Shown here one piece after another: positions 27,666 through 37,667 of a DNA stretch of 64,000 nucleotides. Below the pieces are notes generated by a model. It saw only the letters and a list, made by a program, of their open reading frames with translations, searched no databases and had not been told where the DNA came from. The stretch is from Pseudooceanicola nanhaiensis. Lineage in GTDB: Bacteria > Pseudomonadota > Alphaproteobacteria > Rhodobacterales > Rhodobacteraceae. The stretch covers positions 124,001 through 188,000 of the forward strand of contig NZ_JAIUZP010000001.1 of the NCBI RefSeq assembly GCF_020171315.1. The letters run 5' to 3'. The position numbers were made by a program, and so were the translations under genes. Each line of letters opens with the position of its first letter. Positions within the stretch are counted from its first letter, which is position 1.

Positions 27666-29051
27666 TCAGTTCGAGGTTTGCGCGGGCATCGCCTCGGGGG
27701 CAGCCTCCTGCTCCCCTGCGGCGGGGGTGATGACCGGGGCATCCTCCAGCCCCTCGGGCTGGCCCACGACGACGAAGCTCAGCTTCTCGGGGTCCATCAG
27801 CGTGCGTGCGACGCGGTTGACGTCCTCGAGCGTCACGGCCTCCACCTTGGCGTTCCGGGTGGCGATGTAGTCGATCGGCATGCCGGACATCTGCATCCCC
27901 ACGAGGATGTTCGCGATCGGCCCGTTGCCGTCGAAGCGCAGCGGGTAGGCCCCGGTGAGGTACTTCTTGGCCGCGGCCAGTTCCTCTTCGGTCACGCCCT
28001 CTTCGCGGGCCTTGCGCCATTCGTCCCGAATGAGACCCACGGCTTCCGCGACACGGTTGTTGGCGGAGGCGAGAGAGCCCATCCAGACCTTCGCCTGATC
28101 GCGGTCCACGAGGTAGGAATAGACGCCGTAGGTGAGGCCGCGTTTCACCCGGACCTCTTTCATCAGGCGGCTTTCGAACCCGCCACCGCCGAGGATCGTG
28201 TTCAGCAGGTAGGCGGCGAAGAAGTCGGGATCGTCCTGCCCCATGCCCGGCTGGCCGAAGAGCACGACCGACTGCGGTGTGTTGAACGGCACCTGCCGCA
28301 CCTGCCCGTCGAAGGCGGGATTGGCCGGACCGGGCAGGGGGGCACCGGCGGTCGGAAGATCGCCCAGCAGGTCGTCGAGCAGGGTCTTCAGCTCATCCGG
28401 CGTGATGTCGCCCACGGCCCCGACATAGAGCCGGTCCTGCGCGATGGCATTGTGCTGGGCGTGGATCAGGTCCTCGCGGGTCAGGGCGCTGACGCTTTCC
28501 TCGGTGCCCTCCATGGCGCTGCCATAGGGGTGCATGCCGTAGGTCTGCCGGGCAAAGGCCTCGCCGGCGATGTCATTCGGATCCTGCGCGTTGGAGCGCA
28601 TGATCGACAGCACCTGCGCCCGCACCCGGGTGATCGCATCCTCGTCGAAGCGCGGCTCGGTCAGCGACTGGTGCAGCAGGTCGATCGCCTCGTCCCGGTT
28701 CTCGGTCAGGAACTTGGCCGAGACGGAGAGCGTGTCATCGCTGACATCATAGCCGAAGGAGGCGGCGAGGCTTTCCTTCGCGCGGGTGAAATCCTGCGCG
28801 TCCATGTCGCCGGAGCCTTCCTCGAGCAGGCCGCTCATCAGGTAGGTCGCGCCCCGCTTGCCGGGTTCGTCCAGCGAGGCGCCGCCGCGGAAGCGGAGCT
28901 CCAGCGCGGTGAAGGGGATCGAGTGATCCTCCACCAGCCAGGCGGTGATACCCCCGTCCGAGGTCACCTCCTGGATGTTCACCTCGGCGCGCAGCGGCAG
29001 GGCCGCCAGCGACAGGGCAATCGGGGCCATCAGGCGGAACAGCATGGTCAT
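27666..29051 (-). CDS. M16-family peptidase-like subunit without the zinc motif
   Basis: A 461-residue periplasmic M16-like protein with signal peptide MTMLFRLMAPIALSLAALPLRA. Where active M16 enzymes have HxxEH, this one reads TYLMSGLLEEG, so the zinc ligands are missing. It retains the C-terminal substrate-binding element RGLTYGVYSYL. Such proteins pair with an active M16 partner to form the closed chamber. The gene starts inside the stop of the active M16 gene (ATGA overlap, 4 bases), fitting a heterodimer made in equal amounts. The tail is rich in Glu, Ala and Pro. Confidence 0.93.
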   Translation of the reverse strand: MTMLFRLMAPIALSLAALPLRAEVNIQEVTSDGGITAWLVEDHSIPFTALELRFRGGASLDEPGKRGATYLMSGLLEEGSGDMDAQDFTRAKESLAASFGYDVSDDTLSVSAKFLTENRDEAIDLLHQSLTEPRFDEDAITRVRAQVLSIMRSNAQDPNDIAGEAFARQTYGMHPYGSAMEGTEESVSALTREDLIHAQHNAIAQDRLYVGAVGDITPDELKTLLDDLLGDLPTAGAPLPGPANPAFDGQVRQVPFNTPQSVVLFGQPGMGQDDPDFFAAYLLNTILGGGGFESRLMKEVRVKRGLTYGVYSYLVDRDQAKVWMGSLASANNRVAEAVGLIRDEWRKAREEGVTEEELAAAKKYLTGAYPLRFDGNGPIANILVGMQMSGMPIDYIATRNAKVEAVTLEDVNRVARTLMDPEKLSFVVVGQPEGLEDAPVITPAAGEQEAAPEAMPAQTSN

Positions 29052-30403
29052 TGGGTCACCTCCTCGCCGGTCAGCCAGCCGGTGACGGCGTGATCCCGGT
29101 TCAGGACCTCCCGCGCGGCGGCCATGATGTCGTCCTCGGTCACGTCCTGCAGGATCTGCGGCCAGTCCTGCACGTCCTGCACCGTCAGCCCCTGCGTCAG
29201 GGCCGAGCCGTAGCGCCGGGCGAGGGCATCCACGTCATCGCGGGCATAGATCTGCGAGGCGCGGATCTGCATCTTGATGCGGTCCAGTTCCTCGGTGTCC
29301 ACGCCATCTTTCATGAAATCGGCCAGCGCCTGGTCCAGCGCCGCCTCGCCCTCCTCGAGGGAGATGCCCTGAGAGGGCACGATGTAGACCCCGAAGAGCG
29401 CATCATCGAGCGAGGTGCCGTCATAATAGGCCGAGGCATAGACCGCGGTCTGGCTATCGTATTGCAGCTTCTGGGTCAGGTAGGAGGTCTGCCCGCCGCC
29501 CAGAAGCTCCGCCAGCAGCGTCAGCGCCGCGGCCTCCTTCTGGTCGCCCGCGTCCCGCTCCGGGGCGAGATAGGTGCGGCTGACATAGGGCTGGGCGATG
29601 CGCGCATCGCGGAAGGTCAGCCGCCGTTCGGCCATCTGGGGCGGCTCCTGCGGGCGCACGCGCTCCGGCAGATCGGGGTTCGCCGGCAGCACGCCATAGT
29701 ACTTTTCGGCCAGCTCCTTAACGCCCTCGGGCGTCACGTCGCCCGACACCACGAGGATCGCGTTGTTGGGCGCATAGTAGGTCTTGTAGTAATCCAGCGC
29801 GTCCTGGCGGCTCAGCGCCTCCATCTCGTGGCGCCAGCCGATCACCGGAATGCCGTAGGGCGAGTTCAGGTATTGCGCCGCCATGGCCTGCTCGCGGTAG
29901 AGCGCCTGCGGGTTGCTCTCGGTGCGCTGGTTGCGCTCCTCGATGATCACCTGCCGCTCGGTGGCGATGTCGTCCTCGGAGAGGTTCAGGTTGACCATTC
30001 GGTCACTCTCCATCTTCATCATCAGCTCCAGCCGGTCCGCGGCGACGCGCTGGAAGTAGGCCGTGTAATCCTGCCCGGTGAAGGCATTGTCGGTCCCGCC
30101 GTTCTCGGCCACGGTCTTGGACAATTCGCCCGAGGCCATGTTTTTGGTGGCCTTGAACATCAGGTGTTCGAGGAAATGCGCAATGCCCGAAACGCCGGGC
30201 GTCTCGTCGGCGGCGCCGGACCGGTACCAGACCATCTGCTGCACCACCGGCGCGCGGTGATCCTCGATCACCACCACCTCCATGCCGTTCGACAGGGTGA
30301 AATCCGTCACCAGGTCGTTCAGCCCCGGTTCCGCGGCACTGGCCACGACGGGAAGCGCGGCTCCCAGCCCCAGCGCCAGCAGGGGCCCCATTACACGTTG
30401 CAT
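29048..30403 (-). CDS. M16 zinc metallopeptidase (active subunit)
   Basis: A 451-residue secreted M16 peptidase. After signal peptide MQRVMGPLLALGLGAALPVVASA, the zinc motif HFLEH occupies residues 76-80 and the third ligand lies in ATERQVIIEERNQR, as in pitrilysin-type enzymes. The C-terminal half ends with the R/Y-type domain. The pair probably degrades periplasmic peptides; precise substrates unknown. GGGAAAGGAAC precedes the ATG at 30403. The following gene is the inactive partner. Confidence 0.94.
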   Translation of the reverse strand: MQRVMGPLLALGLGAALPVVASAAEPGLNDLVTDFTLSNGMEVVVIEDHRAPVVQQMVWYRSGAADETPGVSGIAHFLEHLMFKATKNMASGELSKTVAENGGTDNAFTGQDYTAYFQRVAADRLELMMKMESDRMVNLNLSEDDIATERQVIIEERNQRTESNPQALYREQAMAAQYLNSPYGIPVIGWRHEMEALSRQDALDYYKTYYAPNNAILVVSGDVTPEGVKELAEKYYGVLPANPDLPERVRPQEPPQMAERRLTFRDARIAQPYVSRTYLAPERDAGDQKEAAALTLLAELLGGGQTSYLTQKLQYDSQTAVYASAYYDGTSLDDALFGVYIVPSQGISLEEGEAALDQALADFMKDGVDTEELDRIKMQIRASQIYARDDVDALARRYGSALTQGLTVQDVQDWPQILQDVTEDDIMAAAREVLNRDHAVTGWLTGEEVTQ

Positions 30404-30509
30404 GAAAGTTCCTTTCCCCATGGGCTCGTCCCGCAAGATACGCCAGTGGCGTGACCCTGCAAGACACCTGACGGGGATGTGACAGGTGGCGATGGGGTGT
30501 GCTCCCCCC

Positions 30510-30573
30510 TCATCCACTGTTCAGAAATATCCCGGGGGAGACGCGCCGCAGGCGCGGCGGGGGCAGCGCCCCC
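30510..30573 (-). repeat. Family C repeat (short form), copy 2
   Basis: Read on the minus strand it gives GGGGGCGCTGCCCCC, a GC hairpin, then CCCCCGGGATATTTCTGAAC and AGTGGATGA. The GATATTT box and the ACAGTGGATGA end match the copy at 38691-38751. It lies downstream of bamF in the gene's direction. Confidence 0.8.
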
Positions 30574-30630
30574 GATACGGCCACGGGCCGCGAATGGCCA
30601 GAACAGATGCGCATAGACCAGCTCAGATGC

Positions 30631-30674
30631 CCGTTTTCTTCAAAGAAAACGGACCGGAAAATGCGCATTTTCCG
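30631..30674. repeat. Double-palindrome repeat, family B copy 2 (inverted)
   Basis: CCGTTTTCTTC/AAAGAAAACGG followed by ACC and the perfect palindrome CGGAAAATGCGCATTTTCCG. This is the reverse complement of the copy at 14381-14424 with two or three base changes. It starts 23 bases after the bamF stop on the minus strand. Confidence 0.88.
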
Positions 30675-30697
30675 TCCAGAGCCGGACTGTCGGGGGC

Positions 30698-31222
30698 TTA
30701 CTCGGCCGGCGGGTTCGTCGGGGTCTCGGCCCCGGCGGTGCGCCAGCTCCAGGCGGTGCCACGTCCGTCGAGGGACTCGTCGTCATAGGCCTGGTAATAG
30801 CGATCCACCTTGAAGAGCCGGATCTTGGTGAAGCGCTGCTTGCGCTTGCGGAAGTCGGCATCTTCCTGCGCCAGGGTCTGGCGGATGTCGGGCTGCACGC
30901 CATTGCGCGTGGCATAGGCCACCAGCTGGCCCTCGTCCGAGGGCACGCCGCTCTGGGCCAGCCGCGCGGGGCTGCCGCCGAGCGCCGCCACGGCATCCGC
31001 TGTCGGGGTCTGGTCGGTGCGGTTGCTGCCACCCGGCGTGGGCGTCGGCAGGGAGGTGTAGCTTTCAGGCTGTTCCAGCTCCTTGCCGGGCAGGATCGCG
31101 AATTCCTCGGGACCGTCCGACGAGCTCTTGAACGAGCGCAGCTGAGTCACGCCCTCGGGCGTGCTGGAACAGGCTGCCAGCGCCAGAACCGAAATCAGAA
31201 GCATGCCGCGCGTCAGGTGCAT
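30698..31222 (-). CDS. DUF3035 / BamF-type lipoprotein
   Basis: A 174-residue lipoprotein with leader MHLTRGMLLISVLALAA and lipobox LAAC (C18). The conserved core is FAILPGKELEQPESYTSLPTPTPGGSNRTD, typical of DUF3035, which was described in Caulobacter as BamF, a BAM-complex lipoprotein confined to alphaproteobacteria. I rely on recall for that name. ATG at 31222 follows GGGGGACCC. It is 51 bases after lspA, the signal peptidase that would process it, in the same direction. Confidence 0.88.
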   Translation of the reverse strand: MHLTRGMLLISVLALAACSSTPEGVTQLRSFKSSSDGPEEFAILPGKELEQPESYTSLPTPTPGGSNRTDQTPTADAVAALGGSPARLAQSGVPSDEGQLVAYATRNGVQPDIRQTLAQEDADFRKRKQRFTKIRLFKVDRYYQAYDDESLDGRGTAWSWRTAGAETPTNPPAE

Positions 31223-31273
31223 CGGGTCCCCCTTGCTCACTTTGGACCTGTTTAACGGATCACGCGACCGAGG

Positions 31274-31750
31274 TCACGCGCCCTTTTTCCGCGCCGGCAG
31301 CAGGACCAGCGCCAGCGCGCCGACGAAGATCGCGATATCGGCCACGTTGAAGGCATAGGGGTTTTCGAACCCGCAGCAGGACATGTTGAGGAAATCCGCC
31401 ACCGCGCCATAGAGCAGCCGGTCCACCACGTTCCCCAGCGCACCGCCGATCAGCAGGCCCGCGGCGATCATGCCCCAGCGGCCCGGCCGTTCCTTGCGGG
31501 TCCAGAAGAAGACCGCGACGCAGATCACCAGCGCCAGCGCGATCAGCAGCCAGCGGCCCAGGTCCGCGCTCTGCGACAGCAGGCCGAAGTTGATGCCGTA
31601 GTTCCACGCCATGCGGAAGTTCAGCAGCGGCGGCAGAACATCGATCTCGCCCAGGGTCCGGAGGTCCATCAAGTGCACCACCACGTACTTGCTGACCTGG
31701 TCGATGAGGAAGGTCCAGAAAGCCGACCAGAAGAGAATGCGCATCCGCAT
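31274..31750 (-). CDS. lspA: Lipoprotein signal peptidase (signal peptidase II)
   Basis: A 158-residue inner membrane aspartyl protease that cuts prolipoproteins at the lipobox. Four membrane segments are visible (ILFWSAFWTFLIDQVSKYVVV, LLIALALVICVAVFFW, MIAAGLLIGGALGNVVDRL, ADIAIFVGALALVLL). Catalytic aspartates are in GNVVDRLLYG and FNVADIAIF. A short helical insertion ADFLNMSCCGFENPYA replaces the more usual DFI-type loop but is normal in the group. Several lipoproteins in this window (LptE, DUF3576, BamF) are its likely substrates. Confidence 0.96.
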   Translation of the reverse strand: MRMRILFWSAFWTFLIDQVSKYVVVHLMDLRTLGEIDVLPPLLNFRMAWNYGINFGLLSQSADLGRWLLIALALVICVAVFFWTRKERPGRWGMIAAGLLIGGALGNVVDRLLYGAVADFLNMSCCGFENPYAFNVADIAIFVGALALVLLPARKKGA

Positions 31751-31778
31751 CGAGGCGTGACCTCTTTTGCTGTCGTTG

Positions 31779-31811
31779 AAAAGGACGGGGCGGCCCGAGA
31801 CAGGCCGCCCC
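31779..31811 (-). terminator. Terminator between purH and lspA
   Basis: GGGGCGGCC-N7-GGCCGCCCC, a 9-base perfect stem at 31787-31811, followed on the minus strand by GTCCTTTTC. It implies that purH and lspA are at least partly separate transcripts. Confidence 0.8.
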
Positions 31812-31832
31812 GCGTCTCCGGGTTGGCCGGGA

Positions 31833-33422
31833 TCAGTGCCGGAAGTGGCGCATGCCGGTCATCACCATGGCGAGGCCCGCCTCGTCCGCGGCCTTGATCA
31901 CCTCGTCATCGCGCATCGAACCGCCGGGCTGGATCACCGCGGTGGCGCCGGCCTCGGCCGCGGTCAGCAGACCGTCGGCGAAGGGGAAGAAGGCGTCCGA
32001 TGCCACGACAGAGCCTTGCGTCAGCGGCGCGGTGAGGCCAAGCGCCTCGGCCATGTCCTGGCTCTTGCGGGCAGCGATGCGGCAGCTGTCGACGCGCGAC
32101 ATCTGGCCTGCGCCCACGCCCACGGTGGCGCCGTCCTTGACGTAGACGATGGCGTTCGACTTCACGTGCTTGGCAACCTTCCAAGCGAAGAGAAGGTCTT
32201 TCATCTCCTGCTCGGTGGGGGCGCGCTTGGTCACCACCTTCAGGTCGTCTTGGGAGATGAAGCCGTTGTCCTTGTCTTGCACCAGCAGACCGCCCGACAC
32301 CTGCTTGTAGGCCAGCGCGGCCTCGGCGGGGTTGGCAAGGCCGGGGGTGACCAGCAGGCGCAGGTTCTTCTTCTTGGCGAAGATATCCAGCGCGTCGTCA
32401 TGGACGCCGGGGGCGATCACGACCTCGGTGAAGATCTGGCTGATCTCTTCCGCCGTCTCGCGGTCGAGGCGGTGGTTCAGCGCGATGATGCCGCCAAAGG
32501 CCGAGGTGCGGTCGCAGTCGAAGGCCCGTTGGTAGGCTTCCTTCAGCGTGGCCGCCTTGGCGACACCGCAGGGGTTGGCGTGCTTGATGATCGCGCAGGC
32601 CGGGCCGTTCTCGGGCAGGAATTCCGACACCAGTTCGAACGCCGCATCGGTGTCGTTGATGTTGTTGTAGGACAGTTCCTTGCCCTGCAGTTGCTTGGCC
32701 GTCGCCACGCCCGGACGGTTGGAGCCGTCGGTGTAGAAGGCCGCACGCTGGTGCGGGTTCTCGCCGTAGCGCAGGTTTTGCGCCAGCGTGCCGGCAAAGG
32801 CGCGGCGGCGGGGCGAGGTCTGTTCCAGCGCACCGGCCAGCCAGGTCGAGACGGCGGCGTCATAGGCGCCGGTGCGGGCATAGGCGGTCAGCGCCAGCTG
32901 CTTGCGGTAGCCGAGGCGCGTCTTGCCGTCGTTGGCTTTCAGCTCTTCGATCAGGGTCGCGTAATCCTCGACGTCGGTGACGACGTTGACGAACTTGTGG
33001 TTCTTGGCCGCGGCGCGGATCATCGCGGGGCCGCCGATGTCGATGTTCTCGATGCAGGTGTCGTAGTCTGCACCCTTGGCGACGGTTTCCTCGAACGGGT
33101 AGAGGTTCACCACCAGCAGGTCGATGCCTTCGATCCCGTGCTGGTTCATCGCCGCCACATGCGCCTCGTCATCGCGCAGGGCCAGCAGGCCGCCGTGCAC
33201 GTTGGGGTGCAGCGTCTTCACGCGGCCGTCCATCATCTCGGGGAAGTTGGTGATCTCGGACACGTCCTTGACGGTCAGGCCTTCGGCGCGCATCGCCTTG
33301 GCCGTGCCGCCGGTGGACAGAAGCTCGATGTCCATCGCGGCCAGCTCGCGGGCCAGGTCGATCAGTCCGGTCTTGTCGGATACGGAAAGGAGCGCGCGGC
33401 GCACGGGGTAAAGGTCGGTCAT
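31833..33422 (-). CDS. purH: Bifunctional AICAR transformylase/IMP cyclohydrolase
   Basis: A 529-residue two-domain enzyme that performs the last two steps of IMP synthesis. The N-terminal MGS-type cyclohydrolase has [36 protein letters not shown] and [10 protein letters not shown]; the C-terminal transformylase has [27 protein letters not shown] with the catalytic Lys-His and [15 protein letters not shown]. It uses 10-formyl-THF, tying it to folate genes elsewhere in the window. It lies 23 bases downstream of the heparinase-like gene. Confidence 0.98.
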   Translation of the reverse strand: MTDLYPVRRALLSVSDKTGLIDLARELAAMDIELLSTGGTAKAMRAEGLTVKDVSEITNFPEMMDGRVKTLHPNVHGGLLALRDDEAHVAAMNQHGIEGIDLLVVNLYPFEETVAKGADYDTCIENIDIGGPAMIRAAAKNHKFVNVVTDVEDYATLIEELKANDGKTRLGYRKQLALTAYARTGAYDAAVSTWLAGALEQTSPRRRAFAGTLAQNLRYGENPHQRAAFYTDGSNRPGVATAKQLQGKELSYNNINDTDAAFELVSEFLPENGPACAIIKHANPCGVAKAATLKEAYQRAFDCDRTSAFGGIIALNHRLDRETAEEISQIFTEVVIAPGVHDDALDIFAKKKNLRLLVTPGLANPAEAALAYKQVSGGLLVQDKDNGFISQDDLKVVTKRAPTEQEMKDLLFAWKVAKHVKSNAIVYVKDGATVGVGAGQMSRVDSCRIAARKSQDMAEALGLTAPLTQGSVVASDAFFPFADGLLTAAEAGATAVIQPGGSMRDDEVIKAADEAGLAMVMTGMRHFRH

Positions 33423-33445
33423 CGGGTCGGTCCAGTTATGTTGCG

Positions 33446-35182
33446 TCAGCTTCCGGCGTCGCCGTCGTCCCGGTGCAGGTCCCGGATGGATATAGGGGTG
33501 TCCTGCGCCTTGGCCAGCGACCAGCGGATGCGGGTCGCATAAAGCATCGCGCGGGAGGATAGAACGATTTGTTTGGTCGCGCGGGGCTTCAAACGGTTCT
33601 TTTCCAGGTAAACCGAGGGGTCGAGGCGCAATTCGGCCTTCCCATCGTGCCGGAAGACCCACAATTCCCCCGATTTCAGCGCCAGAGAGACCGCCGTGCC
33701 CCCCATATCGATCTGCGCTTCGACGTCCGGATGCAGGTGAAACCGGATCTGATAGGGGATTCCCCCAAGGCTGGCCGAATCCATTGCCTTGTCGAACCGC
33801 TTCTTCTCGCGGTCCTCGATTGCCAGCATCAGGTCCTCGCCCGCCATGCCGCGCCCGTCGAAGGTCAGCTCCAGCGTGCGGGCGTGGGTCAGGCCGTGGC
33901 TGCGCAGGTAGCCGTCGTGCCCGCCCTGGAAACGGAGGCCGTCGGGGGCCTGCGACATGCGGATCGGCACCTTCTTCGGGCCGTCGATCAGCGGCTCTCC
34001 CTGCGCAGTCGCAGGGCCGAGCCGCGCCGAGGACAGCCCCTCCAGCGCCAGCGTGGAATGCGACGGTGTCGCCCGGCCCGCGCGGCGCCACTCTAGCCCG
34101 AAGCTGATGCCCGAGCCGCAGTTCACCACCACCGGGCGGCGGCCCGAGGTCAGCTCGAAGGCGAGGGTCGAGGCATGGGCGTTCATGCTGGCCTTGCCCT
34201 CGGGCGGGGCAGCGGCGTCCACGATGACCGAGGTGCGCCCGGCAGAGAGCCGGGCATAGCCCATCGACAGGCCATCCGGGTGCCGGGTTTTCACGCCCGA
34301 GGCCGCAAGCGCGTGGTCAAGGCGCCCCTCCGCGCCCTTGCCGCCGCCGTGGAACCGCGCGAGGCTGCCGTCGGCATGGCGCAGGGTGCGCAGGGTCGGT
34401 GACATCCGTTCGATCGCGACGAGGTGCTCCTGCCGGGGCACCTGGTTCGACTCGGTCAGTACCGCCGCGGCCCAGGACAGCAGGGTGAAGACCTCCAGCA
34501 GTTCTTCCGGGTTGCGGGTGGGCAACCCGCCCTGCGCGTCGATCTGGCTGGCGCATTCCCGGGCCAGTGCGCGCGCGGCGGGGGCCACGTGTTTCTCCAT
34601 CCCCTGCAGGGCGAGGCCCGCATAGATCATGCCGGTCAGCGCCTCGAACCGGGGCAGGCCGGGTGCGGCACCCTTCCAGCGGTGCGAGAGGAAGATCGTC
34701 TGCCGCGCCAGCGAGCGGAAGAAGGCATCCGCCGCCGCCTTGTCCTGACCGCGCAGCAGGAAGAGCGCGTGGTTGATCCAGCGGATCAGCCGCCGCCCGG
34801 CGAGGTCCGGCGTCCAGCCCGGCCCGCCACCACGCCCATACCGCTCGATCCAGAGCCAGAGCCATTCCTGCGCCTTGGCGCGGGTGCTCTGATCGCCCAC
34901 CGCGGCGAGGTCGTCGAGCCACGAGAAGCCGTGGATCTCGTTCAGGAACGCCCGGTCCGGCATCGGAAGATCCCAGAGCGGCGCGGTGCTCTGCTCCACG
35001 AGGTGCCCCGCAAAGAGGTAGTTCCCGGCCACCAGCTGCCGCCCGCGCGCGAAGGAGCCGATGGTGCGGGGTTCTGGCTGCGAGGTGAAGGCGGTGGCAG
35101 GACGGGCAAGGCCGGACAGGCGCGCATGGAACCGGTTCAGCAGCCTCGTGCCGCGCGCCTCCCTCGTCTCCGATGCCGTCAT
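33446..35182 (-). CDS. Heparinase II/III-like protein
   Basis: A 578-residue protein. The N-terminal half is helical toroid sequence ([41 protein letters not shown]), and the C-terminal half is a beta-rich heparinase II/III domain ([54 protein letters not shown]). The family cleaves acidic polysaccharides by beta-elimination, but this chromosomal paralogue next to purH is conserved in Rhodobacterales without polysaccharide genes, so its substrate is unknown. ATG at 35182 chosen for the AGGCAGGGT upstream; a GTG 33 bases earlier is possible. Confidence 0.85.
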   Translation of the reverse strand: MTASETREARGTRLLNRFHARLSGLARPATAFTSQPEPRTIGSFARGRQLVAGNYLFAGHLVEQSTAPLWDLPMPDRAFLNEIHGFSWLDDLAAVGDQSTRAKAQEWLWLWIERYGRGGGPGWTPDLAGRRLIRWINHALFLLRGQDKAAADAFFRSLARQTIFLSHRWKGAAPGLPRFEALTGMIYAGLALQGMEKHVAPAARALARECASQIDAQGGLPTRNPEELLEVFTLLSWAAAVLTESNQVPRQEHLVAIERMSPTLRTLRHADGSLARFHGGGKGAEGRLDHALAASGVKTRHPDGLSMGYARLSAGRTSVIVDAAAPPEGKASMNAHASTLAFELTSGRRPVVVNCGSGISFGLEWRRAGRATPSHSTLALEGLSSARLGPATAQGEPLIDGPKKVPIRMSQAPDGLRFQGGHDGYLRSHGLTHARTLELTFDGRGMAGEDLMLAIEDREKKRFDKAMDSASLGGIPYQIRFHLHPDVEAQIDMGGTAVSLALKSGELWVFRHDGKAELRLDPSVYLEKNRLKPRATKQIVLSSRAMLYATRIRWSLAKAQDTPISIRDLHRDDGDAGS

Positions 35183-35308
35183 ACCCTGCCTTTCACGCTC
35201 TTTTGGCGTTGCCACGGCATCTTAGCCGCGCCTTTCCGCCAAGTCATGGCCCAAAGTCGCGGCTTCGTCCATGGCTTCACGCCCCCCGGCTCACAGGACT
35301 TCACGACG

Positions 35309-35326
35309 CCGTCACGAAACCGTCAT
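35309..35326 (+). promoter_or_regulatory. Pho box upstream of the phytase-like gene
   Basis: CCGTCAC-gaaa-CCGTCAT is a direct repeat of 7 bases at an 11-base step, closely matching the PhoB box (CTGTCAT-AAA(A)-CTGTCAT). It ends 54 bases before the ATG of the phytase-like gene, a fitting place for activation by phosphorylated PhoB. Confidence 0.75.
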
Positions 35327-35380
35327 CGAACTTTTGCAATCAGGGCGCAGTGCCTTCCGCAGAACCTATGGGGAGTTTCC

Positions 35381-37546
35381 ATGTCCAAGTCTCTTATGAC
35401 GGCTGCCTCTGTCCTCGCGCTCTGCGCAGGTGCGGCGCAGGCCGAGATGAATTTCAACCGCATTGCCTCCTTCGCGACCCCGGACAACATGGCCGAGGGC
35501 GAGGATCGCACCCGCGAGACCAGCGCCGAGATCATCGCCGCCACCGCGGACGGCATGACGCTGATCTACACCGACAGCCCGCTGGAAAGCGTGGGCCGGA
35601 TCGACATCACCGATCCTGCCAATCCGCAGCCGATGGGCAACGTGGAGATGGGCGGCGAGCCGACCTCGGTCGGTGTCATCGGCGAAACCGCCTACATCGG
35701 CGTCAACACCTCCGAGAGCTTCACCAATCCCTCGGGCAAGCTGGTCGCGCTGAACGTCGCCACCGGTGAGGTTCTGGGCGAATGCGAACTGGGCGGGCAG
35801 CCCGATTCGGTCGCCGTGGCCAAGGACGGCAGCTTCGTCTCCGTCGCCATCGAGAACGAGCGCGACGAGGACCTCGGCGACGGCCGCGTGGGCCAGCTGC
35901 CTGCGGGTTACCTCGCCATGGTGCAGCTGACCGACGGCGCGATCGCCTGCGACACGCTGAACAAGGTCGACCTGACCGGCCTGACCGAGATCGCCCCCGA
36001 AGACCCCGAGCCCGAATTCGTGGACATCAACAGCCTCGGCGAGACGGTGATCACGCTGCAGGAGAACAACCACCTCGTCATCGTCTCGAAGGACGGTGAA
36101 GTGCTGTCGCATTTCTCCGCCGGTGCCGTTGACCTCGAAGGCATCGACGCGACCGACGAACGCGCCGCGCTGATCTTCAACGAAAGCCAGCCGGGCCGCA
36201 AACGCGAACCCGACGCGGTGAAATGGATCGACGACGATCACTTCGCCATCGCCAACGAGGGCGACATGGACGGCGGCTCGCGCGGCTGGACGATCTTTGC
36301 CAAGGACGGCACCGAGGTCTACGAAGCCGGCACCTCCTTCGAGCAGGCGCTGATCATGATCGGCCACTACCCGGACAAGCGTTCCGACGCCAAGGGCGTG
36401 GAGCCCGAAAGCATCGAGACCGCCACCTTCGGCGGCACGCCGATGGTCTTCGTGGGCTCCGAGCGCGGTTCGGCCGTGGGCGTCTACGACGTGACCGATC
36501 CCGCCGCACCGGTGCTCAAGCAGGTTCTGCCCTCGGGCATCGGGCCGGAAGGTTATGTCGCCATCCCCGAGCGCAACCTGCTGGTCTCGGCCAACGAGAA
36601 CGACCTGATCGAGGATGGCGGCGTGCGCGCCCATGTCATGCTCTTCGAATATCAGGACGCACCGGCGGCCTATCCGACCCTGACCTCGGAAGGCATGGAC
36701 GAGCTGACCGGCTGGGGCGCGATCTCCGGCATGGTGGGCGACGCGGAACAGCCCGGCATCCTCTATGCCGTGAACGACAGCTTCTATGGCTACCAGCCCA
36801 CGATCTTCACCATCGACGCCACGTCGAAGCCCGCGAAGATCACCAAGGCGCTGCGCGTCACCCGTGGCGGTCAACCGGCGCAGAAGCTCGACATGGAAGG
36901 CATCACGCTGGACGGCAAGGGCGGCTTCTGGGTTGCCTCCGAGGGCCGCACCGACCGTCTCGTGCCCCATGCGCTCTACAACGTGAACGCCAAGGGCGAG
37001 ATCAAGAAGGAGATCGCCCTGCCTGCCAGCCTGCTGGCGGTCGAGAAGCGCTTCGGCTTCGAAGGGGTGACCCGCGTCGGCGACACGCTCTGGATGGCCG
37101 TGCAGCGCGAATGGGCCGATGACGAGAAGAACCACGTCAAGCTGGTGTCCTACAACATCGAGACCGGGGAATGGGGCGCCGTGCTCTACGAGAAGGCCGC
37201 GCCCGCGACCGGCTGGACCGGCCTGTCCGAGATCGTGGCCCACGGCGACTACTTCTACGTGGTCGAGCGGGACAACCAGATCGGCGCCGCCGCCGTGACC
37301 AAGAAGATCTACCGCATCCCCGCCGCCGAGATGGTGCCCGCGCCGCTCGACGGGGAACTGCCCGTGGTCAGCAAGGAAGAGGTCCGCGACCTGATCCCCG
37401 ACCTGAAGGGCTGGGGCGGCTATGTCGTCGACAAGGTCGAGGGTCTGGCCGTGGATGCGGCAGGCGAGGTCTTCGTCTCCACCGACAACGACGGCGTGGA
37501 CGACAGCTCGGGCGAGACCTTCTTCTGGTCCATCGGCAAGATGTGA
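35381..37546 (+). CDS. Secreted esterase-like phytase family protein
   Basis: A 721-residue exported protein. Signal peptide MSKSLMTAASVLALCAGAAQA is cut near residue 21. The N-terminal two thirds look like a beta-propeller of choice-of-anchor type (VGRIDITDPANPQPMGNVEMG, PTSVGVIGETAYIGVN, EPDAVKWIDDDHFAIANEGD). The C-terminal part from about 440 matches the esterase-like activity of phytase domain (GMDELTGWGAISGMVGD, LYAVNDSFYGYQPTIFTID, LDMEGITLDGKGGFWVASEG, VEGLAVDAAGEVFVSTDNDG). A perfect-spacing Pho box precedes it, so phosphate-ester scavenging in the periplasm is the best guess. Enzyme activity is inferred. Confidence 0.88.
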   Translation: MSKSLMTAASVLALCAGAAQAEMNFNRIASFATPDNMAEGEDRTRETSAEIIAATADGMTLIYTDSPLESVGRIDITDPANPQPMGNVEMGGEPTSVGVIGETAYIGVNTSESFTNPSGKLVALNVATGEVLGECELGGQPDSVAVAKDGSFVSVAIENERDEDLGDGRVGQLPAGYLAMVQLTDGAIACDTLNKVDLTGLTEIAPEDPEPEFVDINSLGETVITLQENNHLVIVSKDGEVLSHFSAGAVDLEGIDATDERAALIFNESQPGRKREPDAVKWIDDDHFAIANEGDMDGGSRGWTIFAKDGTEVYEAGTSFEQALIMIGHYPDKRSDAKGVEPESIETATFGGTPMVFVGSERGSAVGVYDVTDPAAPVLKQVLPSGIGPEGYVAIPERNLLVSANENDLIEDGGVRAHVMLFEYQDAPAAYPTLTSEGMDELTGWGAISGMVGDAEQPGILYAVNDSFYGYQPTIFTIDATSKPAKITKALRVTRGGQPAQKLDMEGITLDGKGGFWVASEGRTDRLVPHALYNVNAKGEIKKEIALPASLLAVEKRFGFEGVTRVGDTLWMAVQREWADDEKNHVKLVSYNIETGEWGAVLYEKAAPATGWTGLSEIVAHGDYFYVVERDNQIGAAAVTKKIYRIPAAEMVPAPLDGELPVVSKEEVRDLIPDLKGWGGYVVDKVEGLAVDAAGEVFVSTDNDGVDDSSGETFFWSIGKM

Positions 37547-37570
37547 CCGGAACCACCCACCAATACGCAA

Positions 37571-37596
37571 AGGGGCGCCCCATCGGGCGCCCCTTT
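37571..37596 (+). terminator. Terminator of the phytase-like gene
   Basis: GGGGCGCCC-catc-GGGCGCCCC, a perfect 9-base stem followed by TTT, 25 bases after the stop. The A-run before the stem lets it also act on the convergent recR side. Confidence 0.88.
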
Positions 37597-37667
37597 CGCG
37601 TTCATCGGTCTTGCAGGAGGCCGGTCTTGCAGGATGCCACTGCGCCCTGCAGCAAACGCGCCGTCGC

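Larger units (their letters stand above)
30404..30697. other. Intergenic region between the M16 operon and bamF
   Basis: About 295 bases without a gene. It contains family C and family B repeat elements, both in the orientation that follows the bamF stop codon, and the upstream region of the M16 operon. Confidence 0.65.

Noticed and set aside
27666-29051. M16-like protein as a broken or pseudogene peptidase
   Set aside because: The frame is full length with signal peptide and conserved C-terminal elements; loss of the zinc motif is normal for the inactive partner of an M16 pair.
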